Shown here: positions 1 to 9,216 of the stretch, in pieces
Layout: each line of letters starts with the position of its first letter
Numbering within the stretch: the stretch's first letter is position 1
Notes under the pieces: model-generated
What the model saw: the letters and a program-made list of their open reading frames with translations, nothing else
Told to the model about the DNA's origin: nothing
Database searches by the model: none
Made by a program: the position numbers and the translations under genes
Assembly: GCF_040518285.1 (NCBI RefSeq)
Contig: NZ_CP155449.1
Span: forward strand, 1,922,001 to 1,986,000
DNA: 64,000 nt
Direction: 5' to 3'
Source: Knoellia sp. S7-12
Lineage (GTDB): Bacteria > Actinomycetota > Actinomycetes > Actinomycetales > Dermatophilaceae

Positions 1-14
1 CCAGCCCAGCCTGC

Positions 15-1730
15 CTACGCGCACCCCTCCGGGTATTGCACCTGCGGGACGAGCCCGGCGTTCAGGCCGGCGACCACGCCCTTGTCGTCGATGTCGAACA
101 CCAATGCCTTGGTCCGGTCCGGGCTGAACGCGGTCACGACCTTCCAGTCGATGGCGACCTCGCTCGGCTCCGTCGTGGCGCCCGGGTACGCAGCGAGCAC
201 GTCTCGCAGCCGGCTCCCGACGTGGATGCCCTTCGCGGTCACCACGCGCGACTGCCCCGCGGCGCCACCGTCGGGACTAACCCGGGGCACCGTGACGGAC
301 TGCACCGGCCCGCCGGCACCGGTGCCGTCGCTGAGCATGTTATAGCTCACGCCGTCGGCGGTGAACCGGCCCTGGGCGCACCCGCCGAAGTCCATCGTCT
401 CAGGCCGACTCGAGCCCAGCGCGGCCGCGAACTCCGTCATCCGCATCCCGATCCTGGCAGGGCCCACCCCGTCGAAGCCGAGCACCGGCCCAGCTGGCTG
501 CGCGGGCGCCGCCGACAGGTCCGTGTTGGTCACGGAGATGGTCAGGTGGTTGGTCTGGGTGACCTCACCGATCAGGCCGACCACTTGGGTGACCAGCAGC
601 GACGCCAGCGACGTCAGAACGCCGACGATGACCGCGGCCGCGCCCTCCACCTGCCCGCCGAAGCAGTCCAGCACGGTGCGCAGCACCCGGCCCGGGTCCG
701 GGTCGGCGCCGGCCTCGATGACCCCGGCGGCGCATTCCCCGAGTGCGCGGACCTGGTTGAAGGCCAGTTTGGTCCCGGTCACCGTCAGCGCCTCGTCGAT
801 GGCGGCCACCAAGACCGCGATCAGGCCCAAGCCAGCGTCGACGTCCGCGGCGACCTTGAAGTCCCGGTTCCCCGTGATCGCCAGGCCGGCCTGCCCGCCG
901 GGGACCAGGACTGTCCTGCGGTCTGCCAGTTTGAACACGGTGAAGTCGAACGCGGCGACGGTCGCGATCTGCGCCCAGTCCAGCGGGGCCACCGGCGGCA
1001 CCGGCTTGACTTGCCCCGCCGGCCCGGTCAGCGTCCAGACGAAGGGGGAGTTGCTGCGCAGGGTCAGTGTTGGGTCGCCGTTCACCTTCTCGGTGCAGGC
1101 GTAGATCCCGTTGCCGTTGACCTTCGCGGAGTACCGGTGCCCGCCGGTGGCCAGCGGCTTGCCGTTGCACGCCGGCGCGTCGTAGCGCAGTTTGAGGTAG
1201 TCGTTGATCGCCTTGGTGAACGTGGCCGCCAGCGAGTCACCCCACGCCCAAAAGCCACCCGAGAAGTGCCTCAGCGTCACGCTCGCGGTAGTGCCGGCCC
1301 GCTTGACCGGCAGGCCCTCCCAGGCGCCGGTGGTCGAGTCCTGGGTTACGAACGCCAGCCCGCCCCTCGAGGCGGCCGCCGCCGGCAGGTCGATGGTGAC
1401 CGTGACAGGCTCCTTCGGCTGCACACCACCCTCGAACGCGATGTCGAACCCGGGCGCGGCCGGCTCCCACCGCACACCCGCGGGCATCTCCGGGTCCGGC
1501 AGCGCGGTCAAGGTGGCCTCGGTCCCGGCCTGGGCGACCGCGGCCGGCCCGCTCACCGTGGAACTGCCATCGGTGATGGTGAACCCGGACGCGGTCACCG
1601 TCGCAGTGCGCTGCGGCCCGGTCGGGGACGGCGGCGCCTTCGCGTCCCCCGACATGCTGCACCCGGCCAGAGTGGCCACCAGCAGCCCGACAGCCACCGA
1701 CCTGGCCCGCCGGGCCCCCCATTTCCGCAT
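15..1730 (-). CDS. Secreted lipoprotein of unknown function
   Basis: I do not recognise the family. The chosen start (ATG at 1730) gives a 571-aa protein beginning MRKWGARRARS, a basic n-region followed by a hydrophobic stretch and the lipobox LAGC with Cys24 as the lipidation site. Upstream in-frame starts (ATG 1739, and one at 1844) would only lengthen the n-region. The mature protein begins with a Pro/Thr-rich linker. Two long hydrophobic stretches in the middle (around LGLIAVLVAAID and VIVGVLTSLASLLV) could be membrane helices or a buried core. The C-terminal ~130 residues look like a small repeated beta domain. It ends the left edge of the accessory island and faces away from the recombinase copy at 1978. 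Function unknown; lipoprotein export is well supported. Confidence 0.7.
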   Translation of the reverse strand: MRKWGARRARSVAVGLLVATLAGCSMSGDAKAPPSPTGPQRTATVTASGFTITDGSSTVSGPAAVAQAGTEATLTALPDPEMPAGVRWEPAAPGFDIAFEGGVQPKEPVTVTIDLPAAAASRGGLAFVTQDSTTGAWEGLPVKRAGTTASVTLRHFSGGFWAWGDSLAATFTKAINDYLKLRYDAPACNGKPLATGGHRYSAKVNGNGIYACTEKVNGDPTLTLRSNSPFVWTLTGPAGQVKPVPPVAPLDWAQIATVAAFDFTVFKLADRRTVLVPGGQAGLAITGNRDFKVAADVDAGLGLIAVLVAAIDEALTVTGTKLAFNQVRALGECAAGVIEAGADPDPGRVLRTVLDCFGGQVEGAAAVIVGVLTSLASLLVTQVVGLIGEVTQTNHLTISVTNTDLSAAPAQPAGPVLGFDGVGPARIGMRMTEFAAALGSSRPETMDFGGCAQGRFTADGVSYNMLSDGTGAGGPVQSVTVPRVSPDGGAAGQSRVVTAKGIHVGSRLRDVLAAYPGATTEPSEVAIDWKVVTAFSPDRTKALVFDIDDKGVVAGLNAGLVPQVQYPEGCA

Positions 1731-1847
1731 GACAAGCATTCTGGCGGACGGCGTCCGCTTCCCGATGAGGAACCGGGCGACTCTCGGTCTCTTTCCGGAG
1801 GATGCTCGCCACAGTCTGACTTCAATCCGATTGGCGAGTGGCACAGT

Positions 1848-2932
1848 GCGTCACATCGCCGCTCCGGACTCACTGCTTCGGCGAACGGGGTCTAGCGTCG
1901 ATGCGGTTCGGGTGCCTGGGCCGCGCTGGCGGCGGGCGTGACCTTGGCGTCTCGCGATCGCCGCATGAGGTGACGCCATGTCCGCTCCGACGAATCTCCT
2001 TCCGTTCCAGCCGTCTTCGATGTCGACCGCCCAGTTGGCGGTGGTCTCGTTCTTAGCCCGCTACTCCGGGCGCACCCACACCTTGTACGCGTTCCAGCTG
2101 CGGCAGTAGTTCGCCTGGTGTGAGGCGAACACGTTGGACCCCTTGGTGGGGGTCCAACGCGCCCATGTCGAGCTGTACATCCGCAGTCTCGGCGAGCGGG
2201 GCCTGATGGACTCCTCCGTCGTGACGATGATGCACGGCGTCCGTGGCTTCTTCCGGTTCACGCACATCGACGGTCTCATCCCCGCCGACCCGGCCGTCTA
2301 CGCGAGGCTGCCGAAAGTTCACCGCGACGAATCGCGCACTCAAGGTCTGGACCGCCTGGAGCTGATCCGTTTCCTCCAAGTCGCCCAGACCATCACCGTC
2401 CACCACGGCGCGCTCGCCTACCTGCTCGGCATCAACGCGCTGCGCGCATCGGAGGCCGCCGCGGTGCGGATCGAGGACTACGCCGACACCCTGCGTGGAC
2501 ACCGGGTGTTGCACCTGGTGGGCAAAGGCAACAAGCCCGCCACCATGCCGATCACCGTCCCAGTGCTGCGCGTCTTGGAGGCATGCCGAGGCGAGCGCAC
2601 CAGCGGCCCCTTGGTCCTGCGGCCGCTCACCGGCAAGGCGATCGACCGGCGCGACGCCTATCGGATGGTCGCCCGGATCGTCAAGGCCGCCCGCATCCCA
2701 CGGCACATCAGCCCGCACTCCTTGCGCCACGCCGCGATCACCAACGCCCTCGACGCCGGCGTCCCCCTGCGGGACGCCCAGATCCTGGCTCGGCACGCCG
2801 ACCCGAGAACCACCGAGCACTATGACCGAGCCCGAGGCAACCTCGACCGAGACGGCGTCCACTTCCTAACCGCATACGTCGCCGGCGTCTAGTCCACAGG
2901 CGACAGCTGCGTCGATTCCGCCCAGATAGGCC
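1848..2932. repeat. Recombinase element, copy 1
   Basis: About 1.09 kb that recurs in the same orientation at 12083-13170. Similarity starts ~130 bp before the recombinase start (around the shared string GGTTCGGGTGCCTGGGCC) and ends ~40 bp after its stop (shared string CTGCGTCGATTCCGCC). The copies differ at many scattered sites, so the duplication is old. No clear terminal inverted repeats or target duplications are visible. Confidence 0.75.
1978..2892 (+). pseudogene. Tyrosine recombinase (phage integrase family), amber-interrupted
   Basis: A 305-codon tyrosine recombinase gene with an in-frame TAG at 2107-2109 (codon 44), where copy 2 has TGG in the same context (FAWCEAN follows). The N-terminal SAM-like core-binding domain is therefore cut. 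The catalytic half is intact: Arg in GINALRASEA, Lys in LVGKGNKPA, the HxLR box in SPHSLRHAA, His in LARHADPRT and the Tyr nucleophile in EHYDRARG. A TTG codon at 2134 could restart translation but would drop the first ~52 residues. The usual role would be site-specific integration or excision. Likely inactive as full-length protein unless the amber is read through. Confidence 0.85.
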
Positions 2933-3019
2933 GCTGAGTCGGCTCTGTTGTCGGCGGATGTTCGCTCAGATGTCGACCGCCGCGACCGCGCTCTTGCCTC
3001 GCCTGCTACGCAACCGTGA

Positions 3020-5158
3020 CTATCGACGTCTGGCCGCGCGGACGGCTCCGAGCAAGTCATGGCTGAGGCTGACCCCCGCCCCAATTGTCTTGTCCAGCAT
3101 CAGTAACCACTGCGACGGAAACGGCTTCGGTGCGGCAACTGGGTTTTTGACCTTGGCTGCTAGATCCGCGGAATCTCGCGACGCTCCGGTTCTCACTTCA
3201 ACCGGCCCCGCCTCGAGGTCGCCTTCGATGTCGTCCGCTATGCCCGGCCCTGCGAGGAGCGTGACAAGCATGAGCGCTCGAAGAGCCAGAGCGGCATCAG
3301 CGAAAGAGACCTTCGTAACCCTTCCGTGAGCAATCTGATTACGCAGGTTCTTTCCTGAGTGGTCCGCAAGGAACCAGCGCATAAAGTACGCCCACGAGTC
3401 GTCAAATCCTAGCGACTCGAGGGCGTCGAGAAGCGAACCAAGGGCCGGGTAAACGCCGGGTCGCTGACCGAGTTGGGTGCGGTAGATAGCAACGTCAAGC
3501 TCGCGCAGCAGCAGCCGGATGGCGCTCTCCACGCGCGGGACTGTGACGTGCACACATGCTTCGAGGTCGCCATTCCAGTAGTGGTGCAGTCCCCGAGCCA
3601 CGACGGCCGCAAGTTCGTAGTTGCCCCGGCCTCCCCACGCGAGGTGCGCCGTTATGTCATCGACAGGCACTAACCCGTACCGGATGCGGATTCTGTCGAG
3701 AATCTCGGCAAGATGAGTCCCGGTAATCTCTGCCCGAAATGCCGCCTGTCTAGCCATAATCCACTCGCGCCGCTCGTCCTCGGTTTGCGGTTGCCAAGTG
3801 GGTAGCCGGTCCTCATCAAGAAGAACCGTGGAAAACAAGTCTGAAAGATAGGGACGTAGCCGACGCTCCTCGGCGTATTTGACGAGGTCCTCGTACTGAC
3901 CGGTCGGCGGAGTCGTACTCGCGAACAAGGATATACCGTGGCGCCAGTCCCGGTCGTCGGTGAATTTGCGGAAGTAGTGCTCGAGAGGGATGCGCGAGAC
4001 TCGGACTGTCGATGACACAGCGTCCAACTTGACGTCTTCAGGCGGAAGCCCCTGCAACTCGACGGTTAGGTCGTCCTGCATCGATTTGACCTGAAGACGA
4101 CGCGCCAGGTCGATGGCTTCTTTTAGCCGGATGACCTTAATCAGGCCCGTGGAGTTGCGCGCCTCTTCGGCGAGTGCACCGACCTGCCACATCGAGATGG
4201 CATTCCGCTCTTCTTGGGTCGCGGCGCGCCCACGGCGCAAATCTCCGATGTAGTTGACCGAGTCCGAACCAAAATACAGCTTTGAGGCCCGCTGGAGGAG
4301 TGCGTCCACCGGGACTGCGTCATCGACCGCATCCGCGTGCGTACGACACAGGGCGCCCAGCAGGGGGAGTAGGACTCCTGCCGCTCGCTCTCCTGCGTCC
4401 CAGGCGGCAGCGGTCGCCTTCGCGATCTCGACCCGGCACTCCTGCTCACGGTCAGCGCGACCGAACATCCTATCGATAGCCCACGCACGAAGTAGCGCAT
4501 ATGCGCGGTCCGAGTCGACGACATCGAGTGAAGAGGCGAACTCCAGATAGGCATCTCTTGCGGCCACGCCATGCAGGTATCTCTTCCGTCCGCGGCACAT
4601 TGCCAGGTCGTTGAAACGAGCACGGGCGGGAGGAGCGGAGACGTTGGCGGCAAGAATTTCCCATAGGTCTACGACCGACTCGGTTACCTTTTCGATACGA
4701 GGCGGCCACACGAAAGCGCTGCCTGTGTCGTAGTGCCCGAGGTTGCACATGACCGGTCCATCGAACGGCACCACGAGCTCGTACATCAAAGCCCGATCGA
4801 CCTCATGGGTTACTGGCTCCTCAATATCGCGCGCCCCAACCGCAGGCATTGAGGCGACAGTTGGCTCATCTACACGTTCTTGACTCTCGTTACCCACTTG
4901 GGCTCGGTCGGCGAACTTTGACGCGTTGTCACCATCCGATCCACACAACGCAGCGAGCGCAATCCGGATCTTGCCGTGCGCATTGATGTAGCCGGCATTG
5001 TCGGCAAATCCCTCGTCGATGACTGACGCTACCAAGATCGCTTCGTGAGCATCGAACACATATCCCGTGTCCTGAACGGCAACCGCGGTAAGATCGACTT
5101 CGGCCCCATTGGCGCCCGCAGAGGCGATTTCGCTATTGCTAGAGTTTTGCTCAGTCAT
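3020..5158 (-). CDS. DUF4209-type protein with HEPN-like RNxxxHG motif
   Basis: A 712-aa protein. The first ~60 residues are polar, the middle is alpha-helical and charged, and the C-terminal ~180 residues carry the signature of DUF4209: a helical domain ending in LRNQIAHG (residues ~605-612). The spacing RNQIAH fits the Rx4-6H catalytic motif of HEPN RNases, a fold common in abortive infection and toxin systems (family knowledge); RNase activity here is inference. The start ATG at 5158 has an AAGGA Shine-Dalgarno. The gene lies downstream of the small membrane protein at 5241-5786 on the same strand with an 82-bp gap, so the two may be cotranscribed. Base use is richer in A/T at third positions than the core genes, consistent with transfer. 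Confidence 0.75.
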   Translation of the reverse strand: MTEQNSSNSEIASAGANGAEVDLTAVAVQDTGYVFDAHEAILVASVIDEGFADNAGYINAHGKIRIALAALCGSDGDNASKFADRAQVGNESQERVDEPTVASMPAVGARDIEEPVTHEVDRALMYELVVPFDGPVMCNLGHYDTGSAFVWPPRIEKVTESVVDLWEILAANVSAPPARARFNDLAMCRGRKRYLHGVAARDAYLEFASSLDVVDSDRAYALLRAWAIDRMFGRADREQECRVEIAKATAAAWDAGERAAGVLLPLLGALCRTHADAVDDAVPVDALLQRASKLYFGSDSVNYIGDLRRGRAATQEERNAISMWQVGALAEEARNSTGLIKVIRLKEAIDLARRLQVKSMQDDLTVELQGLPPEDVKLDAVSSTVRVSRIPLEHYFRKFTDDRDWRHGISLFASTTPPTGQYEDLVKYAEERRLRPYLSDLFSTVLLDEDRLPTWQPQTEDERREWIMARQAAFRAEITGTHLAEILDRIRIRYGLVPVDDITAHLAWGGRGNYELAAVVARGLHHYWNGDLEACVHVTVPRVESAIRLLLRELDVAIYRTQLGQRPGVYPALGSLLDALESLGFDDSWAYFMRWFLADHSGKNLRNQIAHGRVTKVSFADAALALRALMLVTLLAGPGIADDIEGDLEAGPVEVRTGASRDSADLAAKVKNPVAAPKPFPSQWLLMLDKTIGAGVSLSHDLLGAVRAARRR

Positions 5159-5240
5159 CCTTCAGTTTCCTTGAGCGCAATTGGACGGCCGGAGCGTCGA
5201 TCAATTAGAGGCCACCCGCCTAATAGCACGCACGAGTAGG

Positions 5241-5786
5241 TCACGTACTGGCGACCGAACCGTCATAAATGGCGCGGATTCGTTCAGCGAGCAGTTGTTG
5301 TGCTTCGTCGACAATCTCGACCGTCGCGAGGAGTTCATCCTGGGCCTTGGCGACAGGACGCGAAATCGTTCCGAGACGGGCAGCGGCCGAAGTGAAGTTG
5401 CGAACCTTGTCTCTAGCGGCCCTGTCCATCACGAGTTCCACGAGAGATTGGACTCGCCGGTTAGCCTCGAAGAGCTCAGTGTCTATCGCTTCTGGCAGCA
5501 GTGTGCTTGGCATTGATGCCGAACCGGTCTCCCGCGCGTTCATCAAGTCGTAGTGGTGAGCCTTCCCCATGGCGCGCCCAAGGTCTGCAAGCGCGGCCTT
5601 GAGGTCGCGCAAGGTCTGGAGTTCGAACGCGCGGCGCTCAGTGATGTGAGCAATGCTGAGCGCGTCTTCACGCTCCTCCTTGGCGACTCGACGAGCTCGG
5701 TTCCCTTGCGCCGCCTCTGTGGTCAGCGTTCCGACGTACCCCAGAACGAGAGTTAGCACAGGAAGGACCGCGTTCCACCAGTTCAC
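5241..5786 (-). CDS. Small one-helix membrane protein
   Basis: I chose the GTG at 5786 because AGGAGAAGGT lies directly before it; the open frame extends upstream to 5975 but the extra residues look non-coding. The 181-aa product starts VNWWNAVLPVLTLVLGYVG, a short N-terminal transmembrane helix (Nout or Nin not predictable). A basic/acidic heptad-like helical region (about residues 25-70, with RRVAKEERED) and a second helical region to the C-terminus follow. No known domain is recognisable. Proteins of this shape often serve as membrane anchors or effectors in defence cassettes. Its position just upstream of the DUF4209/HEPN gene suggests a two-gene unit, but this is inference from layout only. 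Confidence 0.6.
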   Translation of the reverse strand: MNWWNAVLPVLTLVLGYVGTLTTEAAQGNRARRVAKEEREDALSIAHITERRAFELQTLRDLKAALADLGRAMGKAHHYDLMNARETGSASMPSTLLPEAIDTELFEANRRVQSLVELVMDRAARDKVRNFTSAAARLGTISRPVAKAQDELLATVEIVDEAQQLLAERIRAIYDGSVAST

Positions 5787-6205
5787 ACCTTCTCCTATTT
5801 CAGCCTGCGAACTTCTACTTGGCCAGGTCCGAATGGTGCTCGAGGATAGCCGAGACTGTACGTTCCTGATGCCGGCAATGCGGGCTCGTCTCCGGCCCAG
5901 TATCGCCCACACTCGGTCTGATGGGCGCGTTGAACGGCCACACCGACCGAGCGCGCCCGGACCGACGTCGACCAACAGCCCTCATCGCCGCCTCGATGAA
6001 CGACCAGCGCCGCAACATGCGGTGGTTGGTTCTCGCGGATGCACCTCCACGCCCCTAGTCGACCATGCGAGGCGAGCGGGATGGTCGGCTATTCCTGGAT
6101 TATCACTTCGCAGCACGTCATCGCGTCCGTATGCTCGCGCGGCCGAGCGACCAGCGCCACAGCAATGGCTGCCCATCTGTGTCCCTCATGAACTGGGCTG
6201 TGCAG
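5787..6205. other. Gene-free stretch
   Basis: About 420 bp between two minus-strand genes. It should contain the promoter for the 5786 gene. Short open frames here lack ribosome binding sites and resemble nothing I know. No repeat or tRNA is visible. Confidence 0.5.
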
Positions 6206-7912
6206 TCAGCCGTCAAGAGCCGCGAAGGCTTCCTCGACCCGGTCCAAGATCTCTGTCAAAGCCTGCTGCATGCGCGCTGGCCGCTCCCACTCCGACCCCC
6301 CATACCGCCGGAAGATGAAGTTGCGCAACGGCTCCTCGCCACCTTCGTGCACCCACGCGCGGAGCAGGTCTTCAGCAGAGTCGACGTCGTTGTTCACGAC
6401 CGTCGCAACCATCTCCAGTTCCTCGAGCGTGCACATTACCAGCGGCGTGCACTCTGGCTGGGTCAACCAGCCCGCCTCGAGCGCCTTCTCCCGCGCGTAC
6501 CTGACGGTCACCCGATTCACCGGGAAGTCGGCACCCTGGACCACGACCGGGACGATGCGTTGCGGACGCCGGCCGAGAGGGTGCAGCGGATCCGCGGCAC
6601 GCTCCAACAGGACCGCGGCGCTGCCGTCAAGCTGTTTCACCTTCGTCATCACCGTCAGGCGCATGTCCTTCTCGAAGGCGTCAGCGTCGAGCAGCATTCG
6701 GGTCGGAACCGTCAACTGGTGCTGCACGACATCAGCCAAGAAGACGAAGTCGCCGAAGTCAACGCCGCAGTCAACCGCCTTGCCACCCAATGGCGCCAGC
6801 GCCTCCTCGGTGAAGAATGTGTGCTGCGGGGCCGCGAAGCCGCGCAGGATCTCCTCGGCGCAAATCTCGACCAGCTCCGAGTACACCTGCGTCCACGCCC
6901 CCCGCTGCCGTTCCCCGCTTGCTTTTTCGTGGTCGTGGACTAGCCAGTACAAGGCGGAGGTGACGCGCAGTTTGAACAGTTGGATATCGAGCACCACGAC
7001 CTGCTGCCCTGGCCCGAGGCGCAACAGCGGCCGGTCCTCGAACGGCAGGAACATCCAATCGCCGTCGCCACCGGCGAGCTGGCGCGCGAACTCCGTCGCG
7101 GTAGCGGAGAACCGCGCCAAAAACCGCTCGATGCGTTCACCCGGGAGCCCGATGCGAGCTAGGTCCAACGGCGGGGCCAGATCGGGGCGGGAAGCGTCCG
7201 CGTGCGCGAATATCCCAAACGCCAGCACCAACAGGTCAATCACGGTCATGCCGGTCGCCTCACGCACCAACTCCCTCAGCGGGATGCGGGGTCGGTACCG
7301 CTCAAGCCGGCTCTCGTACTCGGTCCACAGCAAGTAGGTGCGCGCCAAGCGGTCCCCGAAGTCGAAAGAGGCGTTGAAGTGGCCGTTCGCCACGATCTCC
7401 AATGCCATGCCCTCCGGGATGCCGCCCAGACGCCGATCAGGCGACGTGGCTCTGCGCGAGGAGTAGGAGGAACGTGCCGCGAAGTGGCTCAGCATCGTCG
7501 CCACGACCGCCGGGTCCGCAGTACCTGTCGGACTCTGCGGAGGCGGTTCCGTGAGCGCGAGACGCGTTGCCAACAACACTGGCTGCCGAGCCAGAAGGAC
7601 CCGTCGCGGACCGCCGTCTGTGCCCTTCAGCCCAGCCAGCAGCGCCTTCGCCAGGGCCGGCTCGACATGGCTCAGCACGTACTCCTCCCACTCCTCAAGC
7701 GCGCTCTCGCCGGCCCCGGCGGCACGGGAGGCCGCTGCCAGTGCCACGAGCAGATGGTCGCGCGGGCACATCTGAAGCAGCAGAGAGCCCCACCGGCTCA
7801 TGTCGAGCGACTCGCCCTTGGTCTGCAGGAACTGAGGCGCATAGTCGTCGGAGACGACATACCGCGCCATCTGATCCCGCCACCGAACCGACGCCGATGT
7901 TCCCCCAGCCAT
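6206..7912 (-). CDS. Orphan 568-aa island protein, possible degenerate PD-(D/E)XK C-terminus
   Basis: No family recognised. The start is probably ATG 7912 (MAGGTSASVRW): a -10-like CATTAT lies just upstream and no Shine-Dalgarno is seen, so the mRNA may be leaderless. An in-frame ATG at 7930 is the alternative. The N-terminal ~330 residues are helical. The C-terminal part contains KAVDCGVDFGDFVFLADV, then a helix ending MTKVKQLDGSAAVLL. That layout (Asp on one strand, an acidic strand, then a lysine helix with KQLD) resembles the PD-(D/E)XK nuclease core, but the expected ExK reads DVVQ, so catalytic residues appear lost. Divergent from the HNH-like gene at 8026, with which it may share a regulatory region. 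Function unknown. Confidence 0.6.
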   Translation of the reverse strand: MAGGTSASVRWRDQMARYVVSDDYAPQFLQTKGESLDMSRWGSLLLQMCPRDHLLVALAAASRAAGAGESALEEWEEYVLSHVEPALAKALLAGLKGTDGGPRRVLLARQPVLLATRLALTEPPPQSPTGTADPAVVATMLSHFAARSSYSSRRATSPDRRLGGIPEGMALEIVANGHFNASFDFGDRLARTYLLWTEYESRLERYRPRIPLRELVREATGMTVIDLLVLAFGIFAHADASRPDLAPPLDLARIGLPGERIERFLARFSATATEFARQLAGGDGDWMFLPFEDRPLLRLGPGQQVVVLDIQLFKLRVTSALYWLVHDHEKASGERQRGAWTQVYSELVEICAEEILRGFAAPQHTFFTEEALAPLGGKAVDCGVDFGDFVFLADVVQHQLTVPTRMLLDADAFEKDMRLTVMTKVKQLDGSAAVLLERAADPLHPLGRRPQRIVPVVVQGADFPVNRVTVRYAREKALEAGWLTQPECTPLVMCTLEELEMVATVVNNDVDSAEDLLRAWVHEGGEEPLRNFIFRRYGGSEWERPARMQQALTEILDRVEEAFAALDG

Positions 7913-8025
7913 GCCACGATAATGCAGCATGTCGCGATGCCCGCGCTGCGACCGTCCACGGTCAGGGGTCTCAGACCCAAGAGGCGCACCTGGCGCGACG
8001 ACGCCCGAACTGCGATCGTCGTTGC

Positions 8026-9003
8026 GTGGCCAAGACCAAGTGCTCCATCTGCACCGTCAACGATGCAAGTCGAGTCGGTGAACACGTATGGCCACGCTGG
8101 TTTCTGAAACTGATGGACTCGCAGGGCAAGCCACCGACTGCGTGGTCGAAGAACGGCAACCCGATCCTAAACTCGCGCGGCACGCAGATAGCTCTGCCTC
8201 GGCGCACGCGCGTGTTCCTGCCTGTCTGCCAGGCGTGCAACGGCAAACTCGCGCAACGCTTTGAGGATCCGGCGATCGATACCGTGACCCAACTTTCCAC
8301 CAACCGTTGGTTAGGCGGACACAGCGCCGCCGAATGGCAAGCGGTCGGAATGTGGTGGGCCAAGATTGGTCTGATGCTCGGGCACGCAGATGCGCGGTAT
8401 GAACATCGAAAGTTGAACGAGGAAGCCATCCGGTTCAACAGCTCGCCCCCGGAGTACAAGTGGATGGTTGATGGGACCGCAGTCCCCGTCGACTTATCAG
8501 TCTTTGTCCACCACTCGTCGATGGATGCAGGCGAAACCGAGGCCATCCTAGGAGTACCTGAGCACATCGCACTGAGTAATGGCGCCTTCCGTGTGAGTCA
8601 CGTATTTCAGATAGTGACTCCGAACGTTGCTGTGGCGGTCGTTTCGCACCCGGGTTTGACAGTGGTGCACCCACTCGTGGAACGAGGTGAGGCGTGGGAG
8701 CTGCTTCGTGGATCGCCGTCGAATGGTGACTTGGCCGCGCTTCCACTGTTCGGGCACCGACGGGTCGTCTTTCGCCAAGGCCTCGTCGCTCATGAGGGTT
8801 TCCAGATCGACTCGAGCGAGACATCGCGACTGATGTCATTGATTGCCCACGAAGCGGAGGAGGTACCTGAGGTGTATCCACGACTTACGCGGTCCCAAGC
8901 GCGCAATGGAGTGCGTGAGCGGCTTGCGTCAGGCGTGCGACGCGTTCTTGGGCTCTGCAGACGCTCGGAAGGCCCCGCTCATCGCCATGATCGCGAGTCA
9001 TGA
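8026..9003 (+). CDS. HNH/zinc-ribbon-type protein (putative endonuclease)
   Basis: The GTG at 8026 gives 325 aa beginning VAKTKCSICTVND. The frame is open further upstream, but the extra residues overlap the divergent neighbour and look like noise. The N-terminal ~70 residues hold CSIC, then GEHVWPRW, then CQACNGKLAQRFE. The CxxC / EHxxP / CxxCN pattern is that of zinc-binding HNH-type nucleases in which the EH pair supplies the catalytic histidine. The remaining ~230 residues have no recognisable domain and end in a basic tail. It sits in the island cargo, 113 bp from the start of the divergent orphan gene. A nuclease role is inferred from the motif only; it could instead bind nucleic acid. 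Confidence 0.6.
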   Translation: MAKTKCSICTVNDASRVGEHVWPRWFLKLMDSQGKPPTAWSKNGNPILNSRGTQIALPRRTRVFLPVCQACNGKLAQRFEDPAIDTVTQLSTNRWLGGHSAAEWQAVGMWWAKIGLMLGHADARYEHRKLNEEAIRFNSSPPEYKWMVDGTAVPVDLSVFVHHSSMDAGETEAILGVPEHIALSNGAFRVSHVFQIVTPNVAVAVVSHPGLTVVHPLVERGEAWELLRGSPSNGDLAALPLFGHRRVVFRQGLVAHEGFQIDSSETSRLMSLIAHEAEEVPEVYPRLTRSQARNGVRERLASGVRRVLGLCRRSEGPAHRHDRES

Positions 9004-9216
9004 CGTGCTTCACTTCGCCGCCGGTGACCCGCCAACGATCGTCCGGTCATGTCGCTGTCGGTTCGGTCGTCCCGAGTTCCGGACGTGAAGGACTTGCCGA
9101 CTCGCACTTTCGGCGGGCGTCGTTGACCGAGGCGCGCCCCCGTAACTCAGCAAGTTGAGTGAGCAGCCCCACGGCGCATCGCAATATACCGACGTGCGAG
9201 GGCTCTTTCGTTCAGT

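Noticed and set aside
36..1895. Long plus-strand open frame opposite the lipoprotein gene
   Set aside because: Its composition is Arg/Gly/Pro-rich with no domain, and the minus strand carries a clear lipoprotein signal; it is a high-GC shadow frame.
5920..6058. 45-codon frame (MGALNGHTDRARPD) in the gap
   Set aside because: No ribosome site and no recognisable sequence.
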